Source of the DNA: Polyangium spumosum | GTDB taxonomy: Bacteria > Myxococcota_A > Polyangia > Polyangiales > Polyangiaceae | Direction of reading: 5' to 3' | Assembly (NCBI RefSeq): GCF_009649845.1 | Contig: NZ_WJIE01000001.1 | Coordinates: forward strand, 1,225,054-1,289,053 | Length of the DNA: 64,000 bases | Part shown: positions 9,740 to 18,594 of the stretch, piece after piece | Position numbering within the stretch: the stretch's first letter is position 1 | Layout: the number at the start of each line of letters is the position of its first letter | Translations under genes and position numbers: made by a program | The notes under the pieces: model-generated | Database searches by the model: none | Told to the model about the DNA's origin: nothing | The model's input: the letters and a program-made list of their open reading frames with translations, nothing else

Positions 9740-10717
9740 TTACTGGCCGAGGCCTTCGAGGAAGCCCGAGATCGTCAGCTCCGAGCGGGCCACGAGGGCG
9801 TCGAGCTGCACGCCGAGGGCGCGGCGCGAGGTGGGCTCGTCGACCGTCGGAGGACGGCAGAGCTCCACGACGTGGTCGGCGTATCCCGTCGGCGCGATGA
9901 GCTCACGGAACGAGGCCACGTGCGGCGGTCCGAGGTGGAGGAGCATCGTCTGCTGCGGAACCCAGAAGCAATTGAGCAGCGTGTTCTTCCAGCGCGCGAG
10001 GCGGAGCGTCATATCCATCCACACCGCCGCCGCGTAGGCGTCGCCCGCGCCGAGCGGGAGACGAATACAAAGCCCCGTCTTCGGGTTCTCCTGGCCGCGG
10101 AAGGGCTCGACGGAGGCGAAGACGTTCTGCAAGACCCAGTAGCGGCTCGCGTCGGTGCCGAAGCCCGTCTCCCAGAGCGCCTTCATCGACTGCGTGGTGA
10201 GCCACGAGCGATACCCCGCTCCCGCGGCGTCCGCGTCCTCGAGCGAAGGGACCGCAATGCGCGACACGCGATCGACGAACGCGTCGACCGGGAGTGTTCG
10301 CCCGCTCGTGGCGAGCTCGTACGACGCAGCGAGCAGCGACCAGAGCGCGATCGGGAGCGACGCGCCCGCGGAGACGAGCTGCCCGTAATCGTACGAAGCA
10401 AAGACGACCATCGGGTACGTGCGACCCGCGTTGTCGCCGCTCGCGGCCCAGGCGCCGACCATGCCGCGCGTGGGTGGCTCGTCGCCTTTGCCTTCGCCGT
10501 GGAAGATGAAGAGGCCGACGGAGGGCTGGTACGCGGCCTCGAACGAGGGGCCGAGCGCGCGGCGCGCGAAATCGAGGCCTCCGCCGAGCCAGCGATCGAA
10601 CGCCGCGAGCTCGTCTCCACCTGCATTGAAGCGGATGAAATCACCCGTCGCAGGCAGCTTGCCGAAGCAGCCGATCTGCGGGGGGCTCGCGGGAGCCTTC
10701 TTCTTTCGCCAGAACAT
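9740..10717 (-). CDS. tagF: T6SS-associated protein TagF (ImpM family)
   Basis: TagF proteins repress T6SS assembly post-translationally in characterised systems, often by antagonising the FHA protein. 325 residues. The N-terminal GCFGKLPATGDFIRFN motif is the ImpM/TagF signature, followed by FDRWLGGGLDFARRAL. The C-terminal half (to residue 325) is longer than the minimal TagF domain. ATG 10717 was chosen over the further-upstream codons because it places a short basic N-terminus before the domain; GTG 10720 is an alternative. A 117-base gap separates it from the tssM stop. Confidence 0.9.
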   Translation of the reverse strand: MFWRKKKAPASPPQIGCFGKLPATGDFIRFNAGGDELAAFDRWLGGGLDFARRALGPSFEAAYQPSVGLFIFHGEGKGDEPPTRGMVGAWAASGDNAGRTYPMVVFASYDYGQLVSAGASLPIALWSLLAASYELATSGRTLPVDAFVDRVSRIAVPSLEDADAAGAGYRSWLTTQSMKALWETGFGTDASRYWVLQNVFASVEPFRGQENPKTGLCIRLPLGAGDAYAAAVWMDMTLRLARWKNTLLNCFWVPQQTMLLHLGPPHVASFRELIAPTGYADHVVELCRPPTVDEPTSRRALGVQLDALVARSELTISGFLEGLGQ

Positions 10718-10834
10718 CACCGGCCCGGCCCACAAATACACGAACCCCCTCTTTTTACAAGGGGGCGTGCTGCCTCGGGCGAACCCTCGGAGGGCATTCC
10801 ACAGGCGGACGTGGCGCGCCTGTGGAACACCGTC

Positions 10835-13800
10835 TCAGGATCCCTTCTTCCCGCCGCCGAAGCTGTCGCCAATGCTGGACGGGCAGTTCGTCGCGCGGAA
10901 GAAGCTATTGACGAAGGGATGGTTGGTGCGGGTGGGGCGCACTTCCATCGTCACGGTCACGGGCGGCGCGGTCATCTGCCACGTCACCGTGAAGACGCTG
11001 TCCTTGTCCTTCTCGGCCGTCGTCGTGCCGGCCTCGAAGAGGCGGAAGATGCCCCAGGGCCCTTCACGCACGAGCTCCTCGTCGAGCCCGCCGGCGCCAC
11101 GCACGCGGAGGCGCGCGCCGGTCTGCTTCTCGCCCGGCCAGGTGAACGTGTGCCAGAACTCCTTCTCGTTGCGATACAGGCGCTTCTGGCCGTCGATCTC
11201 GAAGAGCACCTCGCTGACGATCGGGCTCACGGTCTTCAGGTTGACGTGGAACGTCACCTTGGGTTTTTCCCCGTCGCCGGCCGCAAAAAGCGCCTCGGTG
11301 ATCTCGTGGGCCCGGTGCAGGCAGGGATAGAGCATCGAATTGAAGGGCGTGAACGGCTTCGCCGGCTTCGGACGACCCTCGAGGCCACCCTTCGGGATGA
11401 AGTCGTGGCCCACGCGGATGTGGAAGTCGTTGAGGTACTGCTCGTAGAAGCCCCAGAGGATGCCCTCCTTCGGCTTGAAGAAGGCGATCGTGTCGTCGAA
11501 CGAAGCGTCACGCGAGGCCGCGAGATCGAAGGGATACCGATCCTTGATGTTCTCGCGGAAGGGCGGCCAAACCACGACCTCCCAGAGCCCGCTCGCGGAA
11601 CCGCCGGCGCTACGCATGACGGCCTTGTAGGCCTGGCGCAGCGGGTTCATGAGCAGCGGCGTCATGAGCTCCTGACCCGTCTCGTCCATCTTGAGCAGGA
11701 GCTTTTCCGTCTCGCGCACGGCCTCGGAGAACTTCTCCCGCGCGGCCTGCGTGGTCGCGCCGGGCGGCGCGTCTTCGATGCCGCCCATCTCCGCCGCGAG
11801 CTGCTCCAGGTGGCCGATGTACTTCGAGAGCTCGGCCGGCGTCGGAGGCGGCGGAGGTACGCCCTCCGCCGTCTTCTGGGGCTGCTCGGGCACGCCGAAG
11901 CGGACCATCGAGCGGAACTTGTCCGGGATCGGATCGTACGCGACCGCGCCGCCGGGGCCGCCGAAGTTGACGATCTGCGACAGGCGTCCGCTCGTGCCGG
12001 TGCGCGTGCTGAACGACGAGTCGATGCGGCGCTTCACGCGCTCCTTGACCTGATCGAGCACGCCGCCGTCCTGCATGACCTGCTGCTCGGCCTGGTTGTC
12101 CGCGGTGTCGAACTGCGTGTTGTCCTCGAGCGCGCGGAGCAGGCGCTGGTAGGGCCAGTCCGGCGTGGAGAGGACGCGGAACTCCTCGATGGCCTCTTTG
12201 TTGTTCGGCGGGATCTCGACCTGGATGTCCCGGAAGAACTCGAGCCACTCGCGGATGTACTGCGTGTCGTAGTCCTGGCGCACGCGCGCGAGGGCCTGCG
12301 CGATCTTGTCGCCCTGGCGCTCCTCTTCTTGCGTCGGCGGCACGACCCAGCGCTCGCGCTCGAGGACCTTCACGCCCTCCTCGAGGCTCGCGACGACCTG
12401 CGCGTGGCCCTTCGCCGTGTACGGGCCACGCACGGGGAACCACTTGCTCGTGCGCTCCTTCTGGGAGCTGCGGATCTTGCTCAGGACCTCGGGGCGATCC
12501 GAGAAGAGCTCGTCGAGCGAGATCGGCGGATACTTGAGGTTCTCGCGCGTGTTCGGGCCGTTCTCGTCGTACTTCTCGTACTCGAGCTTGGTGACGAACT
12601 TGTCGTAGTAGCGCTGCGTCGGGCCGACGCGCGCGAGGATGTCGCGCGTGCGCTCCACGGTCCGCTTGTCGAGCTCCTCGCCCCGGATCGCGCCGCGGCG
12701 GAGCAGGTCGACGTAGTACTTCACGTGCGGCGCGAGCTTCATCCGGAGATCCGGCTCGGGGATGTCCGTCGTCGGGCGCAAGATGTCGACCCAGTGCTGC
12801 AGGAGCTTGCCCGTCTCCCACGCCATCTCGGACTCGGGGAGCAGGTGGATCTTGTTCTCGTCGGCGAGCAGGAGGTACGTCTTGAGGTCGTCGTACTCCT
12901 CGAGGTACTTGCCGCCGGTCGCCGCGCCGAGGCGCTCCTCGAGCCGCGCGCGCACGGGCTTGACGAAGCCCTCACGCAAGGACGCGATGTACTGGTCCTT
13001 CGTCGGCTCGAAGAGTTTGTCGCCCTGGTACATCCCCCAGCGGTAGCTGACGGGCGCGCCTTCCTCGCGGTACTGATCGAGGAGCTGGGCGTGCGAGCGC
13101 AGATTGTCGAGCTTCTCGATCTTCTCGACGGGCGAGGTGCTGTCGGTCCACTTCACGGCCGCCGCCTCGTTCGAGATCCGGGAGGTCTCGGCGACGAGCG
13201 CGCGGTTGTTGACGAACGACATCACCGCCGGCACGAGCAAGAGGAGCGCGAGCGACGCCGCCGCGAACGCCGCCGCGAAGCGCTGGATCCTCTGCCTCCG
13301 GACCTCGGCCGCGGTGCGCGCCGCGATGTCCTGGTCCGGGAAGATGACGTTCATGAAGACGTCTTTGAGGAAGTAGCTCTTCGCCTCCGTCGAGCCCGCC
13401 GTCGAGGGCTCGTCCGCGACCGCCGGCCGCAGGCCGAACGCGCTCATCATCGTGCCGAGGACGCGATCGAGGGGCTTGCCCTCCTGCACGCCGCTCGTCA
13501 TGTAGAAGCCGCGCATGATCGGCGTGGCGAGGCCCGCCGTCTTCGAAGGCTGGAACGCGGTGTTCAGGAAGAGCGACATGTTGCTCTTGATCGCCGCGAA
13601 CTCGAGCGGGAACTGGAAGACCTTCTCCTTGGTCCCGCGGTTGCGCTCCGTCACCATGCGGCGCAGCGCGCGGTCGTGCACACGCTCGACGAGCGCGTCG
13701 AACTCGGCGTCGAAGATCTTGCCGGGCTCGCTCTTGTTGGCGTCGAGCTTCACCGTCGCGCCGAAGCCCTGGCCGCGCTCGCTCTTCTTCAGATCGCCGA

Positions 13801-14596
13801 AGAACTCGACGAACCCGGAGACGAGGTCCACCTTCGTGAACATCACGTAGACGGGCAGGACCATCTTCAAGGTCGACTGCATCTCGTCGATACGCGCGCG
13901 GACCTTCTTGGCGATCGACTCGACCTGCTCCTCCGTCGCGTCGACGAGCTCCGAGATGCTCACCGCGCACACGACGCCGTTCACGGGCTTGTCCGGGCGG
14001 TACTTGAGGAGCTGCTCGAGGAAGGCCATCCACTCGTCGTGGTCGTCGGCCTCGGTCGTGTAACGGCCAGCGGTGTCGAGGAGGATCGCCTCGTTCGTGA
14101 ACCACCAGTCGCAGTTGCGCGTGCCGCCGACGCCGCGGACGCCACCACCCGCAGGATCGAGGTACGGGAACACGAGCCCCGAGTGCCGGAGCGCGGTGGT
14201 CTTACCCGCGCCGGGCGGGCCGACCATCACGTACCAGGGCAGCGAATACAGCGCGTTCGTTCCGCCCCCGAGCTTCGAGGACTTCAGCGCGTTGATGCCC
14301 TCCTGGAGCTGGCGGTGCAGCTCCTGGATCTCGGCGCGCCGCTCGGGCTTCGCGTTGAGCGCTTGCTCCTGCGCCTGCTGCGCGATCGCCTTCTCCAGCG
14401 CGCGCGCCGCACGCGCCGCGCGGATCCGGCGATACACGATGAGACCAACCAACCCGAGGACCACGACGGCCGTGATGGCGATCGGGATCCACGTCGGGAA
14501 CACCTCGGCGCTCGGCCCCGGCCCCGTGGGTCTCAGGATGAACCACACGCCCCAGACCAGGGCGAGGAACAAGGCGCTCAAGATCCACAGCCACAT
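10835..14596 (-). CDS. tssM: T6SS inner-membrane protein TssM (IcmF)
   Basis: Spans the inner membrane and periplasm, joining TssL to TssJ. 1253 residues, the normal size. Two N-terminal transmembrane segments (residues about 1-21 and 36-58), a cytoplasmic NTPase-like domain with Walker A GPPGAGKTTALRH near residue 130 and NCDWWFTNEAILLDTAGRY, a third transmembrane segment near residue 440, then the long periplasmic part ending in the IcmF C-terminal domain. Because the Walker A is intact, nucleotide binding is likely. Lies 39 bases after tssL in the operon. The long + strand frames opposite it are antisense shadows. Confidence 0.97.
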   Translation of the reverse strand: MWLWILSALFLALVWGVWFILRPTGPGPSAEVFPTWIPIAITAVVVLGLVGLIVYRRIRAARAARALEKAIAQQAQEQALNAKPERRAEIQELHRQLQEGINALKSSKLGGGTNALYSLPWYVMVGPPGAGKTTALRHSGLVFPYLDPAGGGVRGVGGTRNCDWWFTNEAILLDTAGRYTTEADDHDEWMAFLEQLLKYRPDKPVNGVVCAVSISELVDATEEQVESIAKKVRARIDEMQSTLKMVLPVYVMFTKVDLVSGFVEFFGDLKKSERGQGFGATVKLDANKSEPGKIFDAEFDALVERVHDRALRRMVTERNRGTKEKVFQFPLEFAAIKSNMSLFLNTAFQPSKTAGLATPIMRGFYMTSGVQEGKPLDRVLGTMMSAFGLRPAVADEPSTAGSTEAKSYFLKDVFMNVIFPDQDIAARTAAEVRRQRIQRFAAAFAAASLALLLLVPAVMSFVNNRALVAETSRISNEAAAVKWTDSTSPVEKIEKLDNLRSHAQLLDQYREEGAPVSYRWGMYQGDKLFEPTKDQYIASLREGFVKPVRARLEERLGAATGGKYLEEYDDLKTYLLLADENKIHLLPESEMAWETGKLLQHWVDILRPTTDIPEPDLRMKLAPHVKYYVDLLRRGAIRGEELDKRTVERTRDILARVGPTQRYYDKFVTKLEYEKYDENGPNTRENLKYPPISLDELFSDRPEVLSKIRSSQKERTSKWFPVRGPYTAKGHAQVVASLEEGVKVLERERWVVPPTQEEERQGDKIAQALARVRQDYDTQYIREWLEFFRDIQVEIPPNNKEAIEEFRVLSTPDWPYQRLLRALEDNTQFDTADNQAEQQVMQDGGVLDQVKERVKRRIDSSFSTRTGTSGRLSQIVNFGGPGGAVAYDPIPDKFRSMVRFGVPEQPQKTAEGVPPPPPTPAELSKYIGHLEQLAAEMGGIEDAPPGATTQAAREKFSEAVRETEKLLLKMDETGQELMTPLLMNPLRQAYKAVMRSAGGSASGLWEVVVWPPFRENIKDRYPFDLAASRDASFDDTIAFFKPKEGILWGFYEQYLNDFHIRVGHDFIPKGGLEGRPKPAKPFTPFNSMLYPCLHRAHEITEALFAAGDGEKPKVTFHVNLKTVSPIVSEVLFEIDGQKRLYRNEKEFWHTFTWPGEKQTGARLRVRGAGGLDEELVREGPWGIFRLFEAGTTTAEKDKDSVFTVTWQMTAPPVTVTMEVRPTRTNHPFVNSFFRATNCPSSIGDSFGGGKKGS

Positions 14597-14635
14597 GGAA
14601 CGTCTCCCTCGGTCCGGGGCAAACCCCCCGGCGCT

Positions 14636-15313
14636 CTACTTGCCGCCGCCCAGCAGCTTCTTGATGGCTTCGGCAGTCGAGTCGGCGTTCGAGCCGATGA
14701 TGAGCCAAAGGATGAAGATCACGATCAGCGCCAGGATGAGGAACCCGATCGCGATGAAGAGATACGGCAGCTCGCGACGGACGGCCCCACCACCGCCGTC
14801 CTTGCGCTCCGCGTTCGGCGCGAGCTGATCACCCCCGCCCTCCGCCAGCGCCACGTAATTGCCGAGCCCCTCCACCACCGCCTGGAGTCCCTCCTGGTGC
14901 CGGAGACGATATTTCCCCTGAAAGCCAAGGGCCAAGCAGAGGAAGTAAATTTGCGCGACGTGCGCGCGGTTGCGCTGGCCGTGCAGGTTGTCCAGGTTCA
15001 CGAAGAACTGATCACCCGCCGTGTTGAGCTGGAAGAACTGAAGCTGCAGGGGGTTCGACAGCCACTGCGTCTTGCCCGGCCAGCTCGAGTGGTAGATGAC
15101 CTCGTCGGCGAACGCGGCGAGCGCGAACTTCGCGTCGATCATGTCCTGCTCGGGGATCCGAGCCTCGCGGCCGTTCTGCATCATCGTGTCGAAGAGCTGC
15201 AGAACGCGGCGCTGGAGGATGTCCGGCGCAGGCAGATCCCGCGAGTTCCTGAGCTGCAGGATCAAGGACAGGACATCCGAGCAGACCCAATACATCGACT
15301 GCGACAGGCTCAT
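14636..15313 (-). CDS. tssL: T6SS inner-membrane protein TssL (DotU)
   Basis: Part of the TssJLM membrane complex; its cytoplasmic domain contacts the baseplate. 225 residues, which is the short form without a fused OmpA-type peptidoglycan-binding domain. The DotU core is visible (FALAAFADEVIYHS, the W-x-GKTQWLSNPLQLQFF region, FFVNLDNL, LCLALGFQGKYR), followed by a single C-terminal transmembrane segment (residues about 190-212). Start ATG 15313. With no peptidoglycan anchor on TssL, cell-wall anchoring must come from another protein. Confidence 0.95.
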   Translation of the reverse strand: MSLSQSMYWVCSDVLSLILQLRNSRDLPAPDILQRRVLQLFDTMMQNGREARIPEQDMIDAKFALAAFADEVIYHSSWPGKTQWLSNPLQLQFFQLNTAGDQFFVNLDNLHGQRNRAHVAQIYFLCLALGFQGKYRLRHQEGLQAVVEGLGNYVALAEGGGDQLAPNAERKDGGGGAVRRELPYLFIAIGFLILALIVIFILWLIIGSNADSTAEAIKKLLGGGK

Positions 15314-15348
15314 GCGCTCCCCATGATCTCAGAAGCCGCGCGCTTCAT

Positions 15349-16707
15349 TCACTTGCCGCCCTGGACCGCGATCAGCCGGAGATCGACCTTCTGCGGATCG
15401 ATCGGCTGGTAGATGGCGATCGTGCCAGAGCCGAGAATGTCGTTCCAGTAATCGCCAGCCTGGTCGACGCGCAGGTAGATGACGCCCGGCTTGACCGGGA
15501 TCGCCCCCGGCGGCCGGTACTCGACCGCGACCCGAACGCCCGGCATGGCGGCGTTCAGGATGTAACCAATCTGCGTCCACGACCCCATCTTGAGCAGCCG
15601 CGGCAGGCGCTCGCGCAAGGTCGCCTCGTCCGCGCCCTTCGCCTCGAGGAAGAGCTCGTGCGTGCGCGGGAGCTTCGGATCCTCGAACTTGCCGAGGTAC
15701 ATGCCATCCTCGCGCTTCTCGAGCGGAACCACGGTGTAGTTCTCCGCGAGCACGCTCGAGACGAGCGTGAGCGCACGATCGAAGAGCGGCTCGAAGACAC
15801 CCTCGAGGTCGAGGTAGTTGAACTTCGGGAGCGTCGTCGGATCCCCGTCGGCCGCGAACGTGCAGAGCTCGCCGATCAGCGAGCCGATGAGCACGTAACA
15901 ATCCTCGGGGTGCGCGTTGCCATGATCGACCATGTGCGAGACGGCCGGGATGAACGCGTTCAACGTGTGCAGCATCCAGAACTTCGCCGTGTCGGAGAAC
16001 TGGAAGTCCACCGACGCCGCCGTGCGCAACCTGCGCCCCTCGGCGAGCGATTTCTGCTTGCCCACCATCGCCGAGAGGATGCGGCGCATCCCCGACATGA
16101 TGTGATCGGAGCTGCCGATGTGCGGGATCGGCGGGATGAAGCTCTTCTTGAGGACGATCGCGCCCGTCCGATCCCGCACGAGCTGGCCGATGCGCACGGT
16201 CTGGTACGCGTCGCGCGGCTCGGTGCCGAAGAGGATGCGAAGGTTGTAACGAGCCCAGACGATCGAGGTGTCGCTGCGCCCCGTCGTCAAGTCCGGCACG
16301 GTCGTCGTCGACGCGACGAACCGGATCGCAGGGTTCGCCTTCGCCGGATCGAGCGCGACGTTCGGGTGCGTCTCACGCACGTTCGGGATCGCGATGAACA
16401 CGTCGAGCGCCTCGAGCGCCGCCGGGAACACGCCCTCGAGCGGCCGCGCCTCGACCACGTCCTCGCCGCGATCACCAACGAAGAACGGCGTGCCGTCGGG
16501 GAAGAAGCCGTGGCACTTGACGAGCTTGAGCTGACCCGCGGAGAGGGCGCGCTCGTCGAACTGCACGCCCATCACGCCCCACGGGTAACTCAAGAGCGCG
16601 TTCGTACGCGCCTGGAGCAGCGCCTCGTGGTACTGGTCCCCTTGCTGAAGATGCTGAGGGGTCATGAAGAGCCCCTCGGTCCAGACGGGCTTGCGCGGGT
16701 GGATCAT
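15349..16707 (-). CDS. tssK: T6SS baseplate protein TssK
   Basis: Trimeric connector between the baseplate and the TssJLM complex. 452 residues, the usual size. N-terminal PVWTEGLFMTPQHLQQ is the family signature, followed by the shell domain with FFPDGTPF, and a C-terminal region with YILNAAMPGVRV. 35 bases separate it from tssL and 38 from tssJ, consistent with one operon. Confidence 0.96.
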   Translation of the reverse strand: MIHPRKPVWTEGLFMTPQHLQQGDQYHEALLQARTNALLSYPWGVMGVQFDERALSAGQLKLVKCHGFFPDGTPFFVGDRGEDVVEARPLEGVFPAALEALDVFIAIPNVRETHPNVALDPAKANPAIRFVASTTTVPDLTTGRSDTSIVWARYNLRILFGTEPRDAYQTVRIGQLVRDRTGAIVLKKSFIPPIPHIGSSDHIMSGMRRILSAMVGKQKSLAEGRRLRTAASVDFQFSDTAKFWMLHTLNAFIPAVSHMVDHGNAHPEDCYVLIGSLIGELCTFAADGDPTTLPKFNYLDLEGVFEPLFDRALTLVSSVLAENYTVVPLEKREDGMYLGKFEDPKLPRTHELFLEAKGADEATLRERLPRLLKMGSWTQIGYILNAAMPGVRVAVEYRPPGAIPVKPGVIYLRVDQAGDYWNDILGSGTIAIYQPIDPQKVDLRLIAVQGGK

Positions 16708-16745
16708 ATCGCCCGGTCAGTCTTATCAGAACTCGCCGCCGGGCC

Positions 16746-17441
16746 CTAGGGGGCCGGGGCAGCGGCCTTCGGCGGAGCGTTGCCGCCCGACGCCTTCGGG
16801 AGGTTGACCCTGCGAATCGATGTCGCGTTCGGGAACATCGATTCGTCGAACTCGCTGCCGTTGTCGATCTTCGTGGACTCGACGAAGAAGGCAGTCTTGG
16901 GGTCGGCCTGCGCACCGGCGTCGCTCTCGCGCCCGCCGCACTGGGCCTCGCCCGGCATCAAGGGGAACGCATAAAACGTCTTCCAGCTCTGCCCCTTCGG
17001 GCTGTGGAAGAGCGCGACGCCTCCGAGCGTGCTCGCCTCCTTGGCACGCTCGAACTTCACCTCCACGAGATCGTTCGGGAAAACGCTGACTTCGTCCACC
17101 TTGACGATGTCGTCGGCGAGGACCTCCTTGTCGGAGAGGAGGACCTCGTCGTAGGTCGCGTTCTGCATGCGCATCTCGTCCTTGAGCTGATACAGCCGGA
17201 TGACGACGGGGCGCGGGTTCTGGTTCTCGTTGGGGTTGACGTTGTCCGCGGCGTAGATGCGGAGGGTGACGATCTGGACGTCACACGGCTTCGCCGCTTC
17301 CGGCGGCGGTGCCGCGGGGCCGCAGCCGATCGCGAACGAGCCGAACGCAGTGCCGAGGCCAAGACCCACCAACGAGAGTGAGGCGAGGGCCAGGGCCGTG
17401 CGCTTGCGTTTCCAGGAGGTGGTGGACGCTGAGGCCGCCAT
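16746..17441 (-). CDS. tssJ: T6SS outer-membrane lipoprotein TssJ (SciN)
   Basis: Anchors the TssLM complex to the outer membrane. 231 residues, longer than the typical 170-190. Basic N-terminus, a hydrophobic stretch, and lipobox FAIGC give a lipoprotein signal with the cysteine near residue 40. The mature domain has the transthyretin-like pattern: IRIYAADNVN-type strand, RPVVIRLYQLKDE, and a C-terminal Ala/Pro-rich tail. ATG 17441 was chosen because AGGAGG lies 5 bases upstream; the longer frame to 17570 has no such support. First gene of the T6SS minus-strand operon; its promoter should lie in 17442-17557. Confidence 0.9.
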   Translation of the reverse strand: MAASASTTSWKRKRTALALASLSLVGLGLGTAFGSFAIGCGPAAPPPEAAKPCDVQIVTLRIYAADNVNPNENQNPRPVVIRLYQLKDEMRMQNATYDEVLLSDKEVLADDIVKVDEVSVFPNDLVEVKFERAKEASTLGGVALFHSPKGQSWKTFYAFPLMPGEAQCGGRESDAGAQADPKTAFFVESTKIDNGSEFDESMFPNATSIRRVNLPKASGGNAPPKAAAPAP

Positions 17442-17560
17442 GGCCCTCCTTTTTATCGGAAGGCGCGACGAGTGGCCCAGCTTTTTGCCGAAAGGGTGTG
17501 CTGGAGCGCGCTGCTGGGCGGGGCGGAGCTCGTGCTGGGTGGAAAGATCGGCCCCCCGGT

Positions 17561-17648
17561 GAGGCCCCACGGGGCGCGAGCGGTCCCCCCGAACTCGGCC
17601 CTCCGGGCCTCAGACACAGGACCCACCGCCCGCGCCCCGTGGGGCCTC
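17561..17648 (+). repeat. structured palindromic element, copy 1
   Basis: Arms 17561-17583 and 17626-17648 form a 23-bp inverted repeat with one mismatch; the outer 18 bp are perfect. The 42-base interior reads TCCCCCCGAACTCGG, then a small GC hairpin, then CAGGACCC. The same two conserved blocks occur in the copy at 21895-22015 in the opposite orientation, while the arm sequences differ completely and still pair. Lies between the tssJ start and the end of the island operon. Confidence 0.8.
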
Positions 17649-17691
17649 GCCAGGGGGCCTCGTTCAACGCGCGTTTCGCATGGGACGTCAG

Positions 17692-18594
17692 CTATCGACA
17701 TCCGCAACCGTCCACGGGCCCGCGCGTCTCGAGTTCCGCGCGTACCTTCGGCGGAATGTCCTGCACCGTCGTCCGCTCCTCGGGGACCTTGTTACCGTAC
17801 GCCCTCTCGTCGGTGGTGCCGTTCCAGTGCACGAGGGGCCAGCCATCGATGTTGGTGCTCCCTTGGAACCGGTGGAAGAACTTGTGCTCACAGAGCGCCC
17901 ACCACGTCGCACCGCCGCGCTCATCGCGTATCGCGTGTCGCAGAAGCCTCACGGCGTTCCTCGGAATCTCGGACTTCTTGCCTCTGAACTTGCCGTAGTT
18001 GGCTTGCTGCTCCGGCGTTGGTGATTCGGGATCGTGATGACCGGGGTTCTCGTACCGCGGCAAGACTTCCCGAACATGCAGAGAGAGCGCCTTTCGGTGT
18101 TCGTTCGTCACCTCGTTCCACAGGTTCGTGACTGAGGGTGCTCCCATCGCATGAGAGGGAGCGACGACATCCACGTGGATCACATGCTCCCGCCAGTCAG
18201 GGTGCTCCGCGCTCCAGCAGATGGCCTGCAAATTCCATGCGGCCGAAAGAGCCGCGACCTTCTGACCGCCCTTCATCGCGACATCGTCGGCAGGGACGCG
18301 TTGCCCCTCCACGCGCCCGCGCTCGTCGAACATCGCGCTGCTCTTCGTCAGCACCTGCCGCGTGCGTTTCGCAAGGTCCATGTCGCGCTTCTCCAGCGCC
18401 CTCAGTGCCGCGTGCATACGCGCCGGTAAGCCTGCGATGGGCAAGCAGACCTCAACGTCGTTCTTGCGGTACTCAGCCACGTTGCCGACGAGATCCTGGA
18501 GGGCACGCGCGAGCCGCCCAACGAGGCTCGCATCGTCCACACCCGTGAACCTACCGCGTAGACTCTCATCGTTCAGAACAACGCACGCGGTCAC
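17692..18594 (-). CDS. protein of unknown function, third gene of the DUF262-ATPase operon
   Basis: 300 residues, not recognised. GTG 18594 overlaps the ATPase stop by 4 bases (GTGA), so translation is coupled to the ATPase gene, and no other start is needed. The sequence is soluble, with no signal peptide or membrane span. It has several His and Trp clusters (EHPDWREHVIHVDVV near the middle, GGATWWALCEHKFFHRF near the C-terminus) and a Cys pair at the very end (CGCR). No classical HNH or PD-(D/E)XK motif is visible. As the last gene of an otherwise nuclease/ATPase operon it may be an effector, a target-recognition subunit or a modifier; the sequence alone does not decide. Confidence 0.75.
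   Translation of the reverse strand: MTACVVLNDESLRGRFTGVDDASLVGRLARALQDLVGNVAEYRKNDVEVCLPIAGLPARMHAALRALEKRDMDLAKRTRQVLTKSSAMFDERGRVEGQRVPADDVAMKGGQKVAALSAAWNLQAICWSAEHPDWREHVIHVDVVAPSHAMGAPSVTNLWNEVTNEHRKALSLHVREVLPRYENPGHHDPESPTPEQQANYGKFRGKKSEIPRNAVRLLRHAIRDERGGATWWALCEHKFFHRFQGSTNIDGWPLVHWNGTTDERAYGNKVPEERTTVQDIPPKVRAELETRGPVDGCGCR

Noticed and set aside
8123-15412. 2429-codon + strand open frame opposite tssM-tssA
   Set aside because: Antisense shadow of high-GC genes; composition is Arg/Glu/Leu-rich without domains, while the opposite strand encodes recognised T6SS proteins.
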